Shown: positions 1-7,563 of the stretch, piece after piece
Numbering within the stretch: the first letter of the stretch is position 1
How the letters are laid out: every line of letters begins with the position of its first letter
Made by a program: the position numbers and the translations under genes
Notes under the pieces: generated by a model
What the model was told of the DNA's origin: nothing
Database searches by the model: none
What the model saw: only the letters and a program-made list of their open reading frames with translations
Assembly (NCBI GenBank): GCA_964640775.1
Contig: CAZXIT010000011.1
Location: 1 to 21,724, forward strand
DNA from: CAYMUN01 sp964640775
GTDB taxonomy: Bacteria; Patescibacteriota; Saccharimonadia; Saccharimonadales; UBA4665
Reading direction: 5' to 3'
DNA: 21,724 nt

Positions 1-23
1 CCTATCATATATAATTTCTTCAT
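1..23 (-). CDS. 5' end of a gene running off the window (partial)
   Basis: Only the first seven codons (MKKLYMI) are inside the window, reading leftwards from an ATG at 23-21. The start is chosen because AAGGAG (35-30) lies 6 nt upstream, a strong Shine-Dalgarno sequence, and a consensus promoter lies 38 nt further up. An in-frame ATG at 68-66 also exists but sits on the predicted transcription start, so it is less likely. The product cannot be named. Confidence 0.6.
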
Positions 24-72
24 CTTTAACTCCTTATCTGCTCTCTCAGGTGTTATACCTAAGTTCATAAGT

Positions 73-101
73 ATAATAGCATAAACTAGATTTATTGTCA
101 A
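73..101 (-). promoter_or_regulatory. sigma70-type promoter for the leftmost gene
   Basis: On the minus strand TTGACA (101-96) is followed after 17 nt by TATTAT (78-73), with TGC immediately before the -10, i.e. an extended -10. The predicted start near 66 gives a leader of about 43 nt containing the AAGGAG ribosome binding site. Confidence 0.75.
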
Positions 102-118
102 GTATTTATACAAAGCCC

Positions 119-148
119 TTGCGCTTGGGTGGTGACTATACGTAGTAT
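119..148 (+). promoter_or_regulatory. probable promoter of the cardiolipin synthase gene
   Basis: TTGCGC (119-124), an 18-nt spacer and TAGTAT (143-148) end 9 nt before the ATG at 158. No Shine-Dalgarno sequence is visible. The 14-mer ACTATACGTAGTAT (135-148) covers the -10; a near-identical 14-mer lies in the same position before the gene at 8128. Confidence 0.4.
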
Positions 149-157
149 TGCCTTAGC

Positions 158-1624
158 ATGCATATCAATTTCTTGGCGCCTGTTTCGCTGTTTTTTATCT
201 TTGAGTGGACCGTCCGCGTCACGGCGCTATTTTTTATACCGCGCAACCGCAAGCCTTCGGTGGCAACCGGCTGGCTGATGCTGATCATGCTGGAACCAAC
301 GCTAGGGCTGCTGATTTTCCTGCTGATTGGCAGTCCTAAACTGTCTAGGAAACGCCGGGCCATGCAAGGCACCATGGATAAGCTCATAAATGCGACCATC
401 CAGGAAGCGCTGGCCGAGCCTTCGCTGCGCAAGTACGTGCATTTTGAAGTCCCCAAGCGGTTCCAGCCGTTCGTGACACTCAATACGACGCTTGGGGGCA
501 TGCCGGCTTTTAGCAGCAACCGAGTAAAGCTTCTGCCGGAGTATGATGCCAGCATTGCGGCTATTACTGCAGATATCGACAAAGCCCGCGACTTTGTGCA
601 CATAGAGTTCTTCATTATTACCTACGATGACGCGACCGAAGAGCTGTTCCAGGCGATGGCCGCCGCAGTCCAGCGAGGCGTCAAAGTCAGGGTGCTGCTA
701 GACGCCTTTGGCTCGTGGCGCTTCCCAAATCACCGGGCTACCAAGCGAAAACTAACCGAAATCGGCGTCGAGTGGCATCTGATGCTGCCCATCAGGCTCT
801 CCCTGCAAGACTTTAATCGTCCCGACCTGCGCAATCATCGTAAAATTGTCGTCATCGACGCCAAGATTGGCTATACCGGTTCGCAAAACCTCATTAGGCG
901 AAATTATCACCGCAAAGACGCGCTGTATTACGATGAACTGATGGTTCGCGTGCAAGGTCCTGTTGTCATCCAGCTGCACGGAGCCTTCATCACCGACTGG
1001 TACTCTGAATCCGGCGAGTTGCTGAGCCGGCAGGCAAATCCAGAAATCAACCTCACTTTTGAGGGTGCCGGCTCCAGTCTGGCTCAAGTCCTGCCGAGCG
1101 GGCCGGGCTATGACAATGAAAACAACCTCAAACTGTTTACCAGCCTGATCCATGCCGCCGTTAAAAATATCACCATTGTAAATCCCTACTTCGTCCCCGA
1201 CGACTCGCTGCTGCTGGCCATCACTAGCGCTGCCCAGCGAGGGGTGACGGTAACTATGATAAATTCAGAGATTATGGACCAGAAAATGGTCGGCCACGCC
1301 CAGCGCTCATACTATGAAGCGCTGCTAGCGGCCGGGGTTAAGATCTATCTGTACAACTATCCCGTGCTGCTCCACAGCAAGTTCATGACGATTGACGACG
1401 ATATGGCCGTCATCGGTTCCAGCAATTTAGACATCCGTTCCTTTCAGCTCGATTTGGAAGTCAGTCTCGCGGTCTACGACCCGGCGGTCGTCCATGAGCT
1501 GCAAGTGCTGGAGCACGCCTATTTAGCGAAATCAACCCAGCTGCATCAGAGCGACTGGCAAGCCCGACCGCTGCGCACTCAACTCCTTGAAAATCTGGCT
1601 CGTTTGACGGCATCCTTGCAATAG
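158..1624 (+). CDS. cls: cardiolipin synthase (phospholipase D family)
   Basis: This membrane enzyme of the PLD superfamily makes cardiolipin from two phosphatidylglycerols, or related phosphatidyl transfers. Two N-terminal membrane segments (about residues 4-27 and 38-58) form the usual PLDc_N anchor. Both HxKxxxxD catalytic motifs are intact: H227/K229/D234 in NHRKIVVID and H406/K408/D413 in LHSKFMTIDD, each followed by a G-S-x-N segment. The length of 488 aa is normal for the family. It stands alone on the plus strand. Start at the ATG at 158; there is no Shine-Dalgarno sequence, and a -10-like hexamer ends 9 nt upstream, so the message may be nearly leaderless. The family call is secure; the exact phospholipid substrate is inferred. 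Confidence 0.92.
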   Translation: MHINFLAPVSLFFIFEWTVRVTALFFIPRNRKPSVATGWLMLIMLEPTLGLLIFLLIGSPKLSRKRRAMQGTMDKLINATIQEALAEPSLRKYVHFEVPKRFQPFVTLNTTLGGMPAFSSNRVKLLPEYDASIAAITADIDKARDFVHIEFFIITYDDATEELFQAMAAAVQRGVKVRVLLDAFGSWRFPNHRATKRKLTEIGVEWHLMLPIRLSLQDFNRPDLRNHRKIVVIDAKIGYTGSQNLIRRNYHRKDALYYDELMVRVQGPVVIQLHGAFITDWYSESGELLSRQANPEINLTFEGAGSSLAQVLPSGPGYDNENNLKLFTSLIHAAVKNITIVNPYFVPDDSLLLAITSAAQRGVTVTMINSEIMDQKMVGHAQRSYYEALLAAGVKIYLYNYPVLLHSKFMTIDDDMAVIGSSNLDIRSFQLDLEVSLAVYDPAVVHELQVLEHAYLAKSTQLHQSDWQARPLRTQLLENLARLTASLQ

Positions 1625-1641
1625 ATATCGCACACACTTTT

Positions 1642-1670
1642 TTGCGTTACTAAATATATTATGCTATAAT
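1642..1670 (+). promoter_or_regulatory. promoter placing the transcript start at the ATG of the 1678 gene
   Basis: TTGCGT (1642-1647), a 17-nt spacer and TATAAT (1665-1670), with TGC directly before the -10 (extended -10). The hexamer ends 7 nt before the ATG at 1678, so the transcript should be leaderless. Confidence 0.7.
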
Positions 1671-1677
1671 AAACATA

Positions 1678-2517
1678 ATGACTTCTGATGAGTCCCTTCG
1701 GTCTGATGAACAGCCTGGTTACCCGCGTGCCAGCGAGCGGTTGTTGGCGGGCATGGGTACGGCTACCCTAGCAGCCATCGAGCTGACCGATACTGCGACC
1801 GGCGATGTGCCAATTATTCCACAAGTTGATGCCCACGGCAGATATGCCGGTCCTGAGGAGCGCGCCCTGGCTGCGACTTTTTATGATTCAGTCTGGGCTA
1901 TTGATCTCGACGAGGTCTTGCACTTGCAAACAGACAGGGCAAAACCACCGCGCAATCTTGGCGATTACAAACTGGCGCCGCTGAGAACGAAAACCTACCG
2001 GCATTCATCACTGCCTACCGCCAGCTGGGTCGAGCAGCCTTACGGTATCGAATTCAGCTACCGTGGGAAAAAGGACGCACCGCCATATCTGGACAGCAGC
2101 TTTGCTATTGGCCTATGCTACAAAGATCGCCTCAGTGCTGTGGCAGCCGCTCACCTGACTCCCGAAGGTGCACTGCGCATCGTGCAGCTGCAAAGCGTGT
2201 CTCCCCCCGTCAAAAACCCAGAGACTAAGCCTGCCGTCAGCACCGCGCAGCAAATAACTCTGGCAAACAAATACGAGTCCGGGCTGCACGGCGGATTTTT
2301 GTGGCGTCAAACACTGGTCCAAAGCTGGATAAAACTAGCTGGGGAGCTTGGTATACCCACTGTTGAAATACAAGGCTGGAAAAACAATAAATGGCGCGAG
2401 CCGGCGGCTGGCGAAGACCGTGCTGAAATACAGCGCAGGTTATGGACCAGCCACGATGGTGTGGCCGAGAGCATGGGTTTTGTGTTTGACCCTGCTAGCA
2501 ATAACTGGATCCTCTAG
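1678..2517 (+). CDS. hypothetical protein, 279 aa
   Basis: I do not recognise this protein. It is soluble, with no signal peptide or membrane segment. The N-terminal 60 residues are low in hydrophobics and look disordered. The C-terminal half has a strand-strand-helix pattern (a strand near GALRIVQLQSV, then a helix containing RQTLVQSWIKLAGELGI followed by the strand TVEIQGW), and it closes with an ESMGFVFDPASNNW tail. This loosely recalls the end of GNAT acetyltransferases, but no acetyl-CoA P-loop (Q/RxxGxG/A) is evident, so I do not claim that. It ends one base before the oppositely oriented ABC permease gene. The start is fixed by an extended -10 promoter 7 nt upstream. Confidence 0.8.
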   Translation: MTSDESLRSDEQPGYPRASERLLAGMGTATLAAIELTDTATGDVPIIPQVDAHGRYAGPEERALAATFYDSVWAIDLDEVLHLQTDRAKPPRNLGDYKLAPLRTKTYRHSSLPTASWVEQPYGIEFSYRGKKDAPPYLDSSFAIGLCYKDRLSAVAAAHLTPEGALRIVQLQSVSPPVKNPETKPAVSTAQQITLANKYESGLHGGFLWRQTLVQSWIKLAGELGIPTVEIQGWKNNKWREPAAGEDRAEIQRRLWTSHDGVAESMGFVFDPASNNWIL

Positions 2518-2518
2518 G

Positions 2519-3271
2519 CTAGTTGGCGTCGCGGCGCAGGAAAAGATACCAGGCGATAGCCCAGCCGATCACGATATAGACTATAAAGACGATGGCACCG
2601 TGCAGCGGGGAAGCAGTTGCTGATCCTCCGGCTGAGGCATGTGGCGGCCCGACAACCGCAACTTCGCCAAGCGCTGTGAATGGCAGGTAGATGGCGTTAT
2701 CTTTGAGCAGCAGCTGAAGCAGCTGTTCAAGCGTATTTGGCAGGATAAACAGCACCGCGATGCTAGCGGTGATATTTCTGAGCAGCGCAGTAAAGAGCAA
2801 AGCAGCCAGGGCAAAGCCAGAGCAGTAGAATATACTCTTGCCAAAAATCAGCAGGATATTGAAATCCTGATGCGGCAAGTGATGATCGGCAAGCGAGGCG
2901 CCAAGGGCCGCCATTCCCACCGACAAGCCAACAGCGACGATGACAAGCATCGTTGTAAAGCCCAGTACCGTGGCAATTTTGGCGGCCAGTACTTTGCTGC
3001 GGCTATTGCTCAGAGTCAGGGTGTAGGCAATGGTATTGTAGCGGTACTCGTGAGCCATGAGCAGCACTGAGATTATCGCAGTGAAAAAGGAAATCGCCAT
3101 AGCGACGTTGACAGCGACATTCGCCAGAAATAATGGGGTATAGCTGTCCGCTTTAAACCCTTCTCCGTAAAACGAAATAAACAGCACCAGGGCCAAGGCG
3201 ATACCGCTGAGTACGTACGTCGAACGCACGGTAGTCAGTTTGCGGAATTCGGCTTTGAGAGATTGCATCAT
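2519..3271 (-). CDS. ABC-2 type transporter permease
   Basis: This is the membrane subunit of an ABC-2 exporter. The 250-aa protein has about six hydrophobic segments (near residues 20-36, 50-73, 98-125, 146-168, 172-185 and 228-245), with a short basic cytoplasmic N-terminus (KAEFRKLTTVRSTY) typical of the BcrB/ABC-2 class. Its start overlaps the stop of the upstream ATPase gene in an ATGATGA arrangement, so translation is probably coupled; two adjacent ATG codons (3271 and 3268) are both possible. Together the two genes make a complete two-gene exporter of the type often linked to antimicrobial peptide resistance or export. The substrate is unknown. Confidence 0.85.
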   Translation of the reverse strand: MMQSLKAEFRKLTTVRSTYVLSGIALALVLFISFYGEGFKADSYTPLFLANVAVNVAMAISFFTAIISVLLMAHEYRYNTIAYTLTLSNSRSKVLAAKIATVLGFTTMLVIVAVGLSVGMAALGASLADHHLPHQDFNILLIFGKSIFYCSGFALAALLFTALLRNITASIAVLFILPNTLEQLLQLLLKDNAIYLPFTALGEVAVVGPPHASAGGSATASPLHGAIVFIVYIVIGWAIAWYLFLRRDAN

Positions 3272-4182
3272 GATTTTTTAGCCTTTTGGCCGGTCCGGTA
3301 TTCTTCGGCGTCGGCAGTTATTTCTAGGAAAGCTTCTTCCAGTGTGGCACCGTGGTCGCTGAGCTCTAATATCGGTATTTTAGCTTTGAAGGCCGCTTTG
3401 CCAATTTCATCGGTTTTGGCGCCGTAGACAGCGAAACCTTTAGCTTGGGGCTTAAACTTTTTACCAAGGGTTTTCATAATTGCCTGCAAGCCGGACGAAT
3501 CACTGGACCGCACAAAGGTATACGACGAAGTGCTGCCCGAGATCAGCGCATCAACTGAAGTATCGGCAATTAAAGTGCCCTTGCCGATGACGACAACATT
3601 GTCAGCCATCTGGGCCATCTCGCTGAGCAAGTGGCTGGATATAAACACGCCATTGCCTTGGTCGGCATAGTCTTTGATAAATTCGCGCAGCCAGGCAATG
3701 CCTTCCGGATCCAAGCCGTTGGCCGGCTCGTCGAGCATCAGGTACTTTGGCTTGCCGAGGAGGGCGGCGGCAATGCCGAGCCGCTGGCTCATACCAAGTG
3801 AGAATTTACCGGGCTTCTTTTTGGCGACCTCGCTGAGGCCGACCATGCCCAGTACTTCGGCCACTCGCGAATCCGGTATATCTCCGGCGGCGGCCAAAAT
3901 TTTGAGGTGGCTTTGGGCGGTGCGGGTCGGGTGGAAGGCTTTGGCTTCCAGCAGAATACCGACCAATTTAGAAGGATCGGAGTACTCGCGCAGCGCCTTG
4001 CCCTGAAAGGTCGTCGTACCGCTGCCCTTGTCCAGACCCAGCATCAGGCGCATAGTAGTTGATTTGCCGGCGCCATTGGGACCCAGGAAACCCGTGACTT
4101 TGCCGGTTTCAATGACGAATGATACGTCGTTAACCGCTGTCTTTTTCCCATAATGTTTTGTGAGGTTGTCGGCTTTGATCAT
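3268..4182 (-). CDS. ABC transporter ATP-binding protein (BcrA/CcmA-like)
   Basis: This is the ATPase subunit of an ABC exporter. Walker A is GPNGAGKST (34-42), the signature segment FSLGMSQR (127-134), Walker B YLMLDE (147-152), the D-loop follows in GLDPEG, and the switch histidine is H184. The stretch LLEAKAFHPTRTA, with Glu where many families have the Q-loop Gln, and the LSxGMxQR signature variant are typical of the bacitracin/lantibiotic-type ATPases. The 304-aa length, with a C-terminal extension of about 90 residues, is normal for this group. A -10 hexamer TATAGT (4196-4191) ends 8 nt before the ATG and lies in the last codons of the preceding gene, so this transcript should start almost at the ATG. 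Confidence 0.92.
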   Translation of the reverse strand: MIKADNLTKHYGKKTAVNDVSFVIETGKVTGFLGPNGAGKSTTMRLMLGLDKGSGTTTFQGKALREYSDPSKLVGILLEAKAFHPTRTAQSHLKILAAAGDIPDSRVAEVLGMVGLSEVAKKKPGKFSLGMSQRLGIAAALLGKPKYLMLDEPANGLDPEGIAWLREFIKDYADQGNGVFISSHLLSEMAQMADNVVVIGKGTLIADTSVDALISGSTSSYTFVRSSDSSGLQAIMKTLGKKFKPQAKGFAVYGAKTDEIGKAAFKAKIPILELSDHGATLEEAFLEITADAEEYRTGQKAKKS

Positions 4183-4190
4183 TGGGCATC

Positions 4191-4196
4191 ACTATA
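4191..4196 (-). promoter_or_regulatory. -10 element for the ABC transporter operon
   Basis: TATAGT on the minus strand ends 8 nt before the ATG of the ATPase gene. I find no good -35. It overlaps the stop codon of the upstream reading frame. Confidence 0.45.
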
Positions 4197-5724
4197 CACT
4201 AGTACTTGAAAATGCTCTGTAAGATTGTCTGTAGGGGCTCTCTCCAGATACGCCCGCCGTATTTTGGACCATTAAGCGGGCGATCTCCCCGCACATGGTC
4301 TGTCCGATTTGGACAGCGCCGCTCATAACTGCCAGCGGGCCAAGCCGCCGCAGACGCTGGCGAAAGGCTTCATCTGAGGCTTCTTCTACGGCTGCCGCTG
4401 GAGCGGATTGATAGTCTTCGGAACAGACGAGTTTGATAAAGGCTGCTATTGTTTCTGGTTCGATCTCCCGGCCCAAAGTTACTAATAATTCCTCGTACTG
4501 CTCGCTGAGCAGCAAGTTGATTTGCTCGGCTTCCGGACCCAGCCTATTATCTGCCATAGCCAGTTCGTGCAGCCGGTCGGCAGTTTTGGCCATCTTTACG
4601 ACCAACTCTTCGGCAGCGACGACAGTTTCCGGGTCGGCAGCTTCAACAAAATCTTGAAGCTGCGCCTGCAGCGCTTCGGGGAGCGCCTGGAGTAATATTT
4701 CAGTTTGTTCTATGACTGTATCAGGTACTTCTAAATTGCCCTGAATGCTGGCTAAAATTACCCGGGGCTCGATTTTGGCTGGGGCTGGCTGGTAGTCTTC
4801 GGAGCAAACCAGTTCGATAAATGTGATCGGCGCCTGTTCGTCAACCTCTAGGTCCAGAGTGATAGACAGCTCTTCATACCATTCGCCTAGCAGCTGCTGG
4901 ATCTCTTCGGCCTCTAGAGTTTCGAGCTGGTCAGCCATTGCCAGCTCGTGCAGCCGGTCAGCCGCCTCGGCAATTTTTACCAGCAGTTCTTCAGTACCCA
5001 GCACTGCCTCCGTCTCGCCAGATTCCGTGAATTCAACCAGACCGTCCCGCATGGTTTCCGGCAGTGCCTGGAGCAGGGTCTCGATCTGCTTCACAGTTTC
5101 CTCTGGCAGCTCTATGGCTTCCTGGATCCTGGAGAGAACAATCGTAGCTGGCGTCGACTCCGGTTTCAGTTCCAGTTCTAGTTGTGGTTGTAGTTCTGGT
5201 TGTGTCCATGTTTTTGTTTCTGCCTCTATTGGGGCCGCCTTAAAGTTTGGCTCGACAGCATCCGCGGTTTCGAATACAGCATGATCATCTGCCTCGTCCC
5301 GTATCTGCATGGGTTTAATTACTGAATCTCCCGGGCTGGCCGTGTCATTATAAAATTCCTGAGCTGGCGGCTGTGTTAAATTCTCTGGGGCTGCAGCTAT
5401 CTTGCTATGGAGTGCACCCTCGAGTTCAGGTACGACCGCTGCTGCTTCGGCCGCCTCGACAGAAATTTTCGCCGCAACCACTGGTCGTATAGTTGACGCG
5501 ATTATGAGCTGTTTTTGTGGAAGATCCATAACATCTGCCCGGAGCTGTTCCGAAGAGAGACCCTCGCTCACGCGGCCAGTGGCGGTTGGCACTTGAGCAT
5601 CAGGTGCCGGTGCCAGTTCTGTTATATGTTGTGGCAATGGCTCATTTTTGGTTTGGACAATGCTGACAACAGCTGCTTCTGGCAGAGCGGCAGGATGAGT
5701 CTCCCTGGGAGGGACGACAGCCAC
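4192..5724 (-). CDS. long Pro/Ala/Glu-rich protein with a duplicated domain; probable downstream part of a frameshifted gene
   Basis: I do not recognise this protein. Residues 1-195 are rich in Ala, Pro and Glu and look disordered; they include AQEFYNDTA (121-129), which reappears in the 604-aa membrane protein at 15506-17320. Residues 199-316 and 326-443 are two copies of one helical domain, each ending in VCSEDYQ. A Gly/Arg/Met-rich tail of about 60 residues follows. There is no signal peptide or clear membrane helix. The first possible start is GTG at 5724, but it has neither a Shine-Dalgarno sequence nor a -10. The frame stays open upstream to 5895 with the same Pro/Ala/Lys-rich composition and no start codon at all. 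This suggests that translation enters from the 110-aa frame at 5873-6205 by a +1 shift, or that an indel has split one gene. Confidence 0.7.
   Translation of the reverse strand: MAVVPPRETHPAALPEAAVVSIVQTKNEPLPQHITELAPAPDAQVPTATGRVSEGLSSEQLRADVMDLPQKQLIIASTIRPVVAAKISVEAAEAAAVVPELEGALHSKIAAAPENLTQPPAQEFYNDTASPGDSVIKPMQIRDEADDHAVFETADAVEPNFKAAPIEAETKTWTQPELQPQLELELKPESTPATIVLSRIQEAIELPEETVKQIETLLQALPETMRDGLVEFTESGETEAVLGTEELLVKIAEAADRLHELAMADQLETLEAEEIQQLLGEWYEELSITLDLEVDEQAPITFIELVCSEDYQPAPAKIEPRVILASIQGNLEVPDTVIEQTEILLQALPEALQAQLQDFVEAADPETVVAAEELVVKMAKTADRLHELAMADNRLGPEAEQINLLLSEQYEELLVTLGREIEPETIAAFIKLVCSEDYQSAPAAAVEEASDEAFRQRLRRLGPLAVMSGAVQIGQTMCGEIARLMVQNTAGVSGESPYRQSYRAFSSTSV
4396..4749 (-). 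repeat. second copy of an internal protein domain duplication
   Basis: Codes for residues 326-443 of the Pro/Ala/Glu-rich protein. It aligns without large gaps to residues 199-316 at a period of 127 residues. Shared segments include LLQALPE, TADRLHELAMAD versus AADRLHELAMAD, and a closing VCSEDYQxAPA. Confidence 0.85.
4777..5130 (-). repeat. first copy of an internal protein domain duplication
   Basis: Codes for residues 199-316. The two copies differ at many positions, so this is an old duplication, not a recent DNA slippage. The cysteine in VCSEDY and the DRLHELAMAD helix are the best conserved parts. Confidence 0.85.
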
Positions 5725-5872
5725 AGGAGCGGTCGACTCTGGTTTTTCAGCCTGCCGACTTGATTTGGGTGGTGCCTCTTTTGCTGTCTGTTTACCGGTA
5801 CGATCCTCTGCTTTTGGCTGGCTGGCTGCGGGAGCAGGCTCTACCGCTGGCTCCGCTCGTACTTTGTCTGGC

Positions 5873-6205
5873 CTATATCCGGGTTTGGGCTGATTTTAAA
5901 AAAGCTTCGTTTTGCGCCGGGGTCATTGACTCCTGCTGATCTTGAACAAAATAAGTCGCGGCAGTCAGCGGGCTTTCACCGTGTCTCTCCCCCCCCTTGA
6001 TTGAGGTATCCATAGCAACACGAGCCTGCGGGCAGGCTGCAAAAGCAACGTACAGCGGGTCAATTCCCCCGGTCTTGTGGTTAGGAACCCAGGCCTCTGC
6101 CAGGGCCCCAAAGCCTTCTTCCTGCAAGTCATGCAGCACCCAGGCCTCGGCTTCCATTTCGGGAGTTAGGTCGGGGCTTCGTGCTGGTGGTGATTCGGAA
6201 GACAT
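5873..6205 (-). CDS. hypothetical protein, 110 aa; likely N-terminal part of the frame at 4192-5724
   Basis: I do not recognise this protein. It is acidic and soluble, with two helical segments (about 14-40 and 90-107) around a middle part containing DPLYVAFAACPQARVAMDTS. The start is well supported: TATAAT (6218-6213) ends 7 nt before the ATG, giving a leaderless message. The reading frame closes with TAG at 5873. The +1 frame is open from 5895 downward, so the two frames overlap by 23 nt (5873-5895). That overlap holds runs of A, C and A (TTAAAATCAGCCCAAACCC) where a single-base change would join them into a protein of about 675 aa. It may instead be a complete small protein followed by a separate gene, but the second gene would then lack a visible start signal. 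Confidence 0.7.
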   Translation of the reverse strand: MSSESPPARSPDLTPEMEAEAWVLHDLQEEGFGALAEAWVPNHKTGGIDPLYVAFAACPQARVAMDTSIKGGERHGESPLTAATYFVQDQQESMTPAQNEAFLKSAQTRI

Positions 6206-6212
6206 CGCTTGT

Positions 6213-6218
6213 ATTATA
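6213..6218 (-). promoter_or_regulatory. -10 element TATAAT, 7 nt before the 6205 start
   Basis: A perfect -10 consensus on the minus strand, with the predicted transcript start at or one base before the ATG. No convincing -35. Confidence 0.6.
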
Positions 6219-6223
6219 CCTGT

Positions 6224-6826
6224 TTAGCGCCTTTTGGCGTTTTTAGTTGGCTGGGGCTGGGGTTTCTTTTTGTAGCGCGGGCCGCTGGCAATCGCGACAT
6301 AGGCAAACAGTGCTAGGATTGCCAGGCTGCCGGCGGCGATGATGATGACGCTGGCACCTTTGGTGGTGTCGGACGCAGCGGCTGGACTGGTGGCACTGGT
6401 GGCAACGCGGACTAGGTAATTGAGCTGGAAGGCTGGGAAGCTATTATTTCTGGAGGTCCCCAGCAAAGCCACGTCATAGACAGCGATTGCCGGGAATGTC
6501 ACTGTCGACGTACTGTTGAGCGTGGAGCCGCTAAAATAAGGCCGCAGCGGCACAGTCTGCATGGTTTTGCCGTTGAGTTTGATGACCGCTCGGCAGTCGC
6601 AATTGGCCAAGCTGAAACTATTTTTTTTGTCTGCAAAAGCAACATTTAAGCGCACCGTTTCGCCGGCCTGGGGATTGTCTTCGGGTGGGATGTGCAGCAC
6701 GCCCGAGATGCCGTGATCCTGTTTGAGCACGTGGGCCATGACTGGCTGGCTAGAACTGATAAAGAACACCGACAGTATGGCAATGATCAGGCTACTTGTA
6801 CGAATCAGTTTGCCGGCTGTGCGCAT
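6224..6826 (-). CDS. secreted, membrane-anchored protein with predicted N-terminal histidine (possible copper-binding, CopC/YtkA-like)
   Basis: A 200-aa protein. Residues 1-31 are a classical signal peptide (basic n-region, hydrophobic 12-24) ending in PVMA, a good V-x-A signal peptidase site. Cleavage there would leave His32 as the mature N-terminus, followed by His38 and His45. Residues 32-145 have the strand-rich pattern of an Ig-like domain and contain a C-D-C pair (C76, C78). A second hydrophobic helix (158-180) and a basic Pro/Lys/Arg tail anchor the C-terminus. An N-terminal His on a beta-sandwich is how CopC and lytic-oxygenase type proteins bind copper; that role is inferred, not shown. 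AAGGG lies 7 nt before the ATG, and the gene overlaps the end of the heme-protein gene by 35 nt, so the two are co-expressed. Confidence 0.75.
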   Translation of the reverse strand: MRTAGKLIRTSSLIIAILSVFFISSSQPVMAHVLKQDHGISGVLHIPPEDNPQAGETVRLNVAFADKKNSFSLANCDCRAVIKLNGKTMQTVPLRPYFSGSTLNSTSTVTFPAIAVYDVALLGTSRNNSFPAFQLNYLVRVATSATSPAAASDTTKGASVIIIAAGSLAILALFAYVAIASGPRYKKKPQPQPTKNAKRR

Positions 6827-7559
6827 GACTTTTCCCTTCTATGGGGTTGTAGCCCAGTTTTTGGCCGTAGCCATAATTAAAAATCACAATCAGCAGGAAT
6901 AACCCATAGCTAATAGCCAGAATCTGCCAAATACTCGCCCGGTCGGCTCGCACGAATGCCAGATAGCCGTGCATAGCTACAAGTACTGCGGCTACAGCCG
7001 TCAGTATAATCAGTGCCGGCCACTGCGTGGCGTGCACACCGGTAAAAAAGGCATGGAACAGGCCGAGCAGCAGCGCCACATAGACAAAACGGTGCAGTCG
7101 AAACCACCAGATACCCATGCTCGTAAAAGCCTTGTCAAACGAAGTAAAGGCCATGGCCAGCAAGATAAGCAGCGCGATGATGCCAAGCGCAAAAGATTGC
7201 TGGTAGCTCTTGGGCAGGTCAAACGGATTAGCTGCCTTGAACAGCGCCACGTAAGCAATCGCGACGTGCAGACTGGCAAACCAGGCCCCGCCGATACCTA
7301 TCAGTCGCCGGGCGTCACGCATGATGGCGTTGCCGGGCAGTTTCGGTACGATGCTATAGATTGGGCCGATTGATATTGCCAGCGATACCAGGCCAAGCGC
7401 CAGCCAGGCATAGGCCTCTTCCAGCCGGGTGGCAAACAGTATCGACCCGCTGTAAGAGACACTAGCCCACCACCAGACTTCCAGGGTAACAAGCAGTATA
7501 GCAATAGCAATATAGACGCGAACTCCCCGCCGCCACTGATTCCAGGTTTTGCTTAGCAA
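6792..7559 (-). CDS. ferric-reductase-like heme-b transmembrane protein
   Basis: A 255-aa integral membrane protein with about six to seven hydrophobic helices, resembling the ferric reductase transmembrane domain family (PF01794), which includes MsrQ and the NOX/FRE cores. Candidate axial heme ligands are H98 (in WFASLHVAIAY) and H156 plus H169 (in FRLHRF...LFHAFF), with further histidines at H176 and H197. There is no C-terminal FAD/NAD domain, so it would pass electrons between the membrane and another carrier. It lies 4 nt after the cupredoxin gene. The start is a TTG codon at 7559, with GGAG 7 nt upstream overlapping the cupredoxin stop; no ATG exists before the first helix. Substrate and electron direction are unknown. 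Confidence 0.8.
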   Translation of the reverse strand: MLSKTWNQWRRGVRVYIAIAILLVTLEVWWWASVSYSGSILFATRLEEAYAWLALGLVSLAISIGPIYSIVPKLPGNAIMRDARRLIGIGGAWFASLHVAIAYVALFKAANPFDLPKSYQQSFALGIIALLILLAMAFTSFDKAFTSMGIWWFRLHRFVYVALLLGLFHAFFTGVHATQWPALIILTAVAAVLVAMHGYLAFVRADRASIWQILAISYGLFLLIVIFNYGYGQKLGYNPIEGKSHAHSRQTDSYK

Positions 7560-7563
7560 TGTA

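Noticed and set aside
136..615. Long minus-strand frame inside the cardiolipin synthase gene
   Set aside because: Antisense shadow of a gene with intact family motifs; low-quality composition and no initiation signals.
4823..5284. Ser-rich 153-aa plus-strand frame
   Set aside because: A mirror of the Glu/Ala-rich minus-strand gene; Ser-rich composition is what antisense of Glu/Leu/Ala codons produces.
5886..5910. Canonical -1 slippery heptamer TTTTTTA in the 110-aa frame
   Set aside because: It is in the right phase for a -1 shift, but the long downstream frame needs +1 (or -2), so this heptamer does not explain the fusion.
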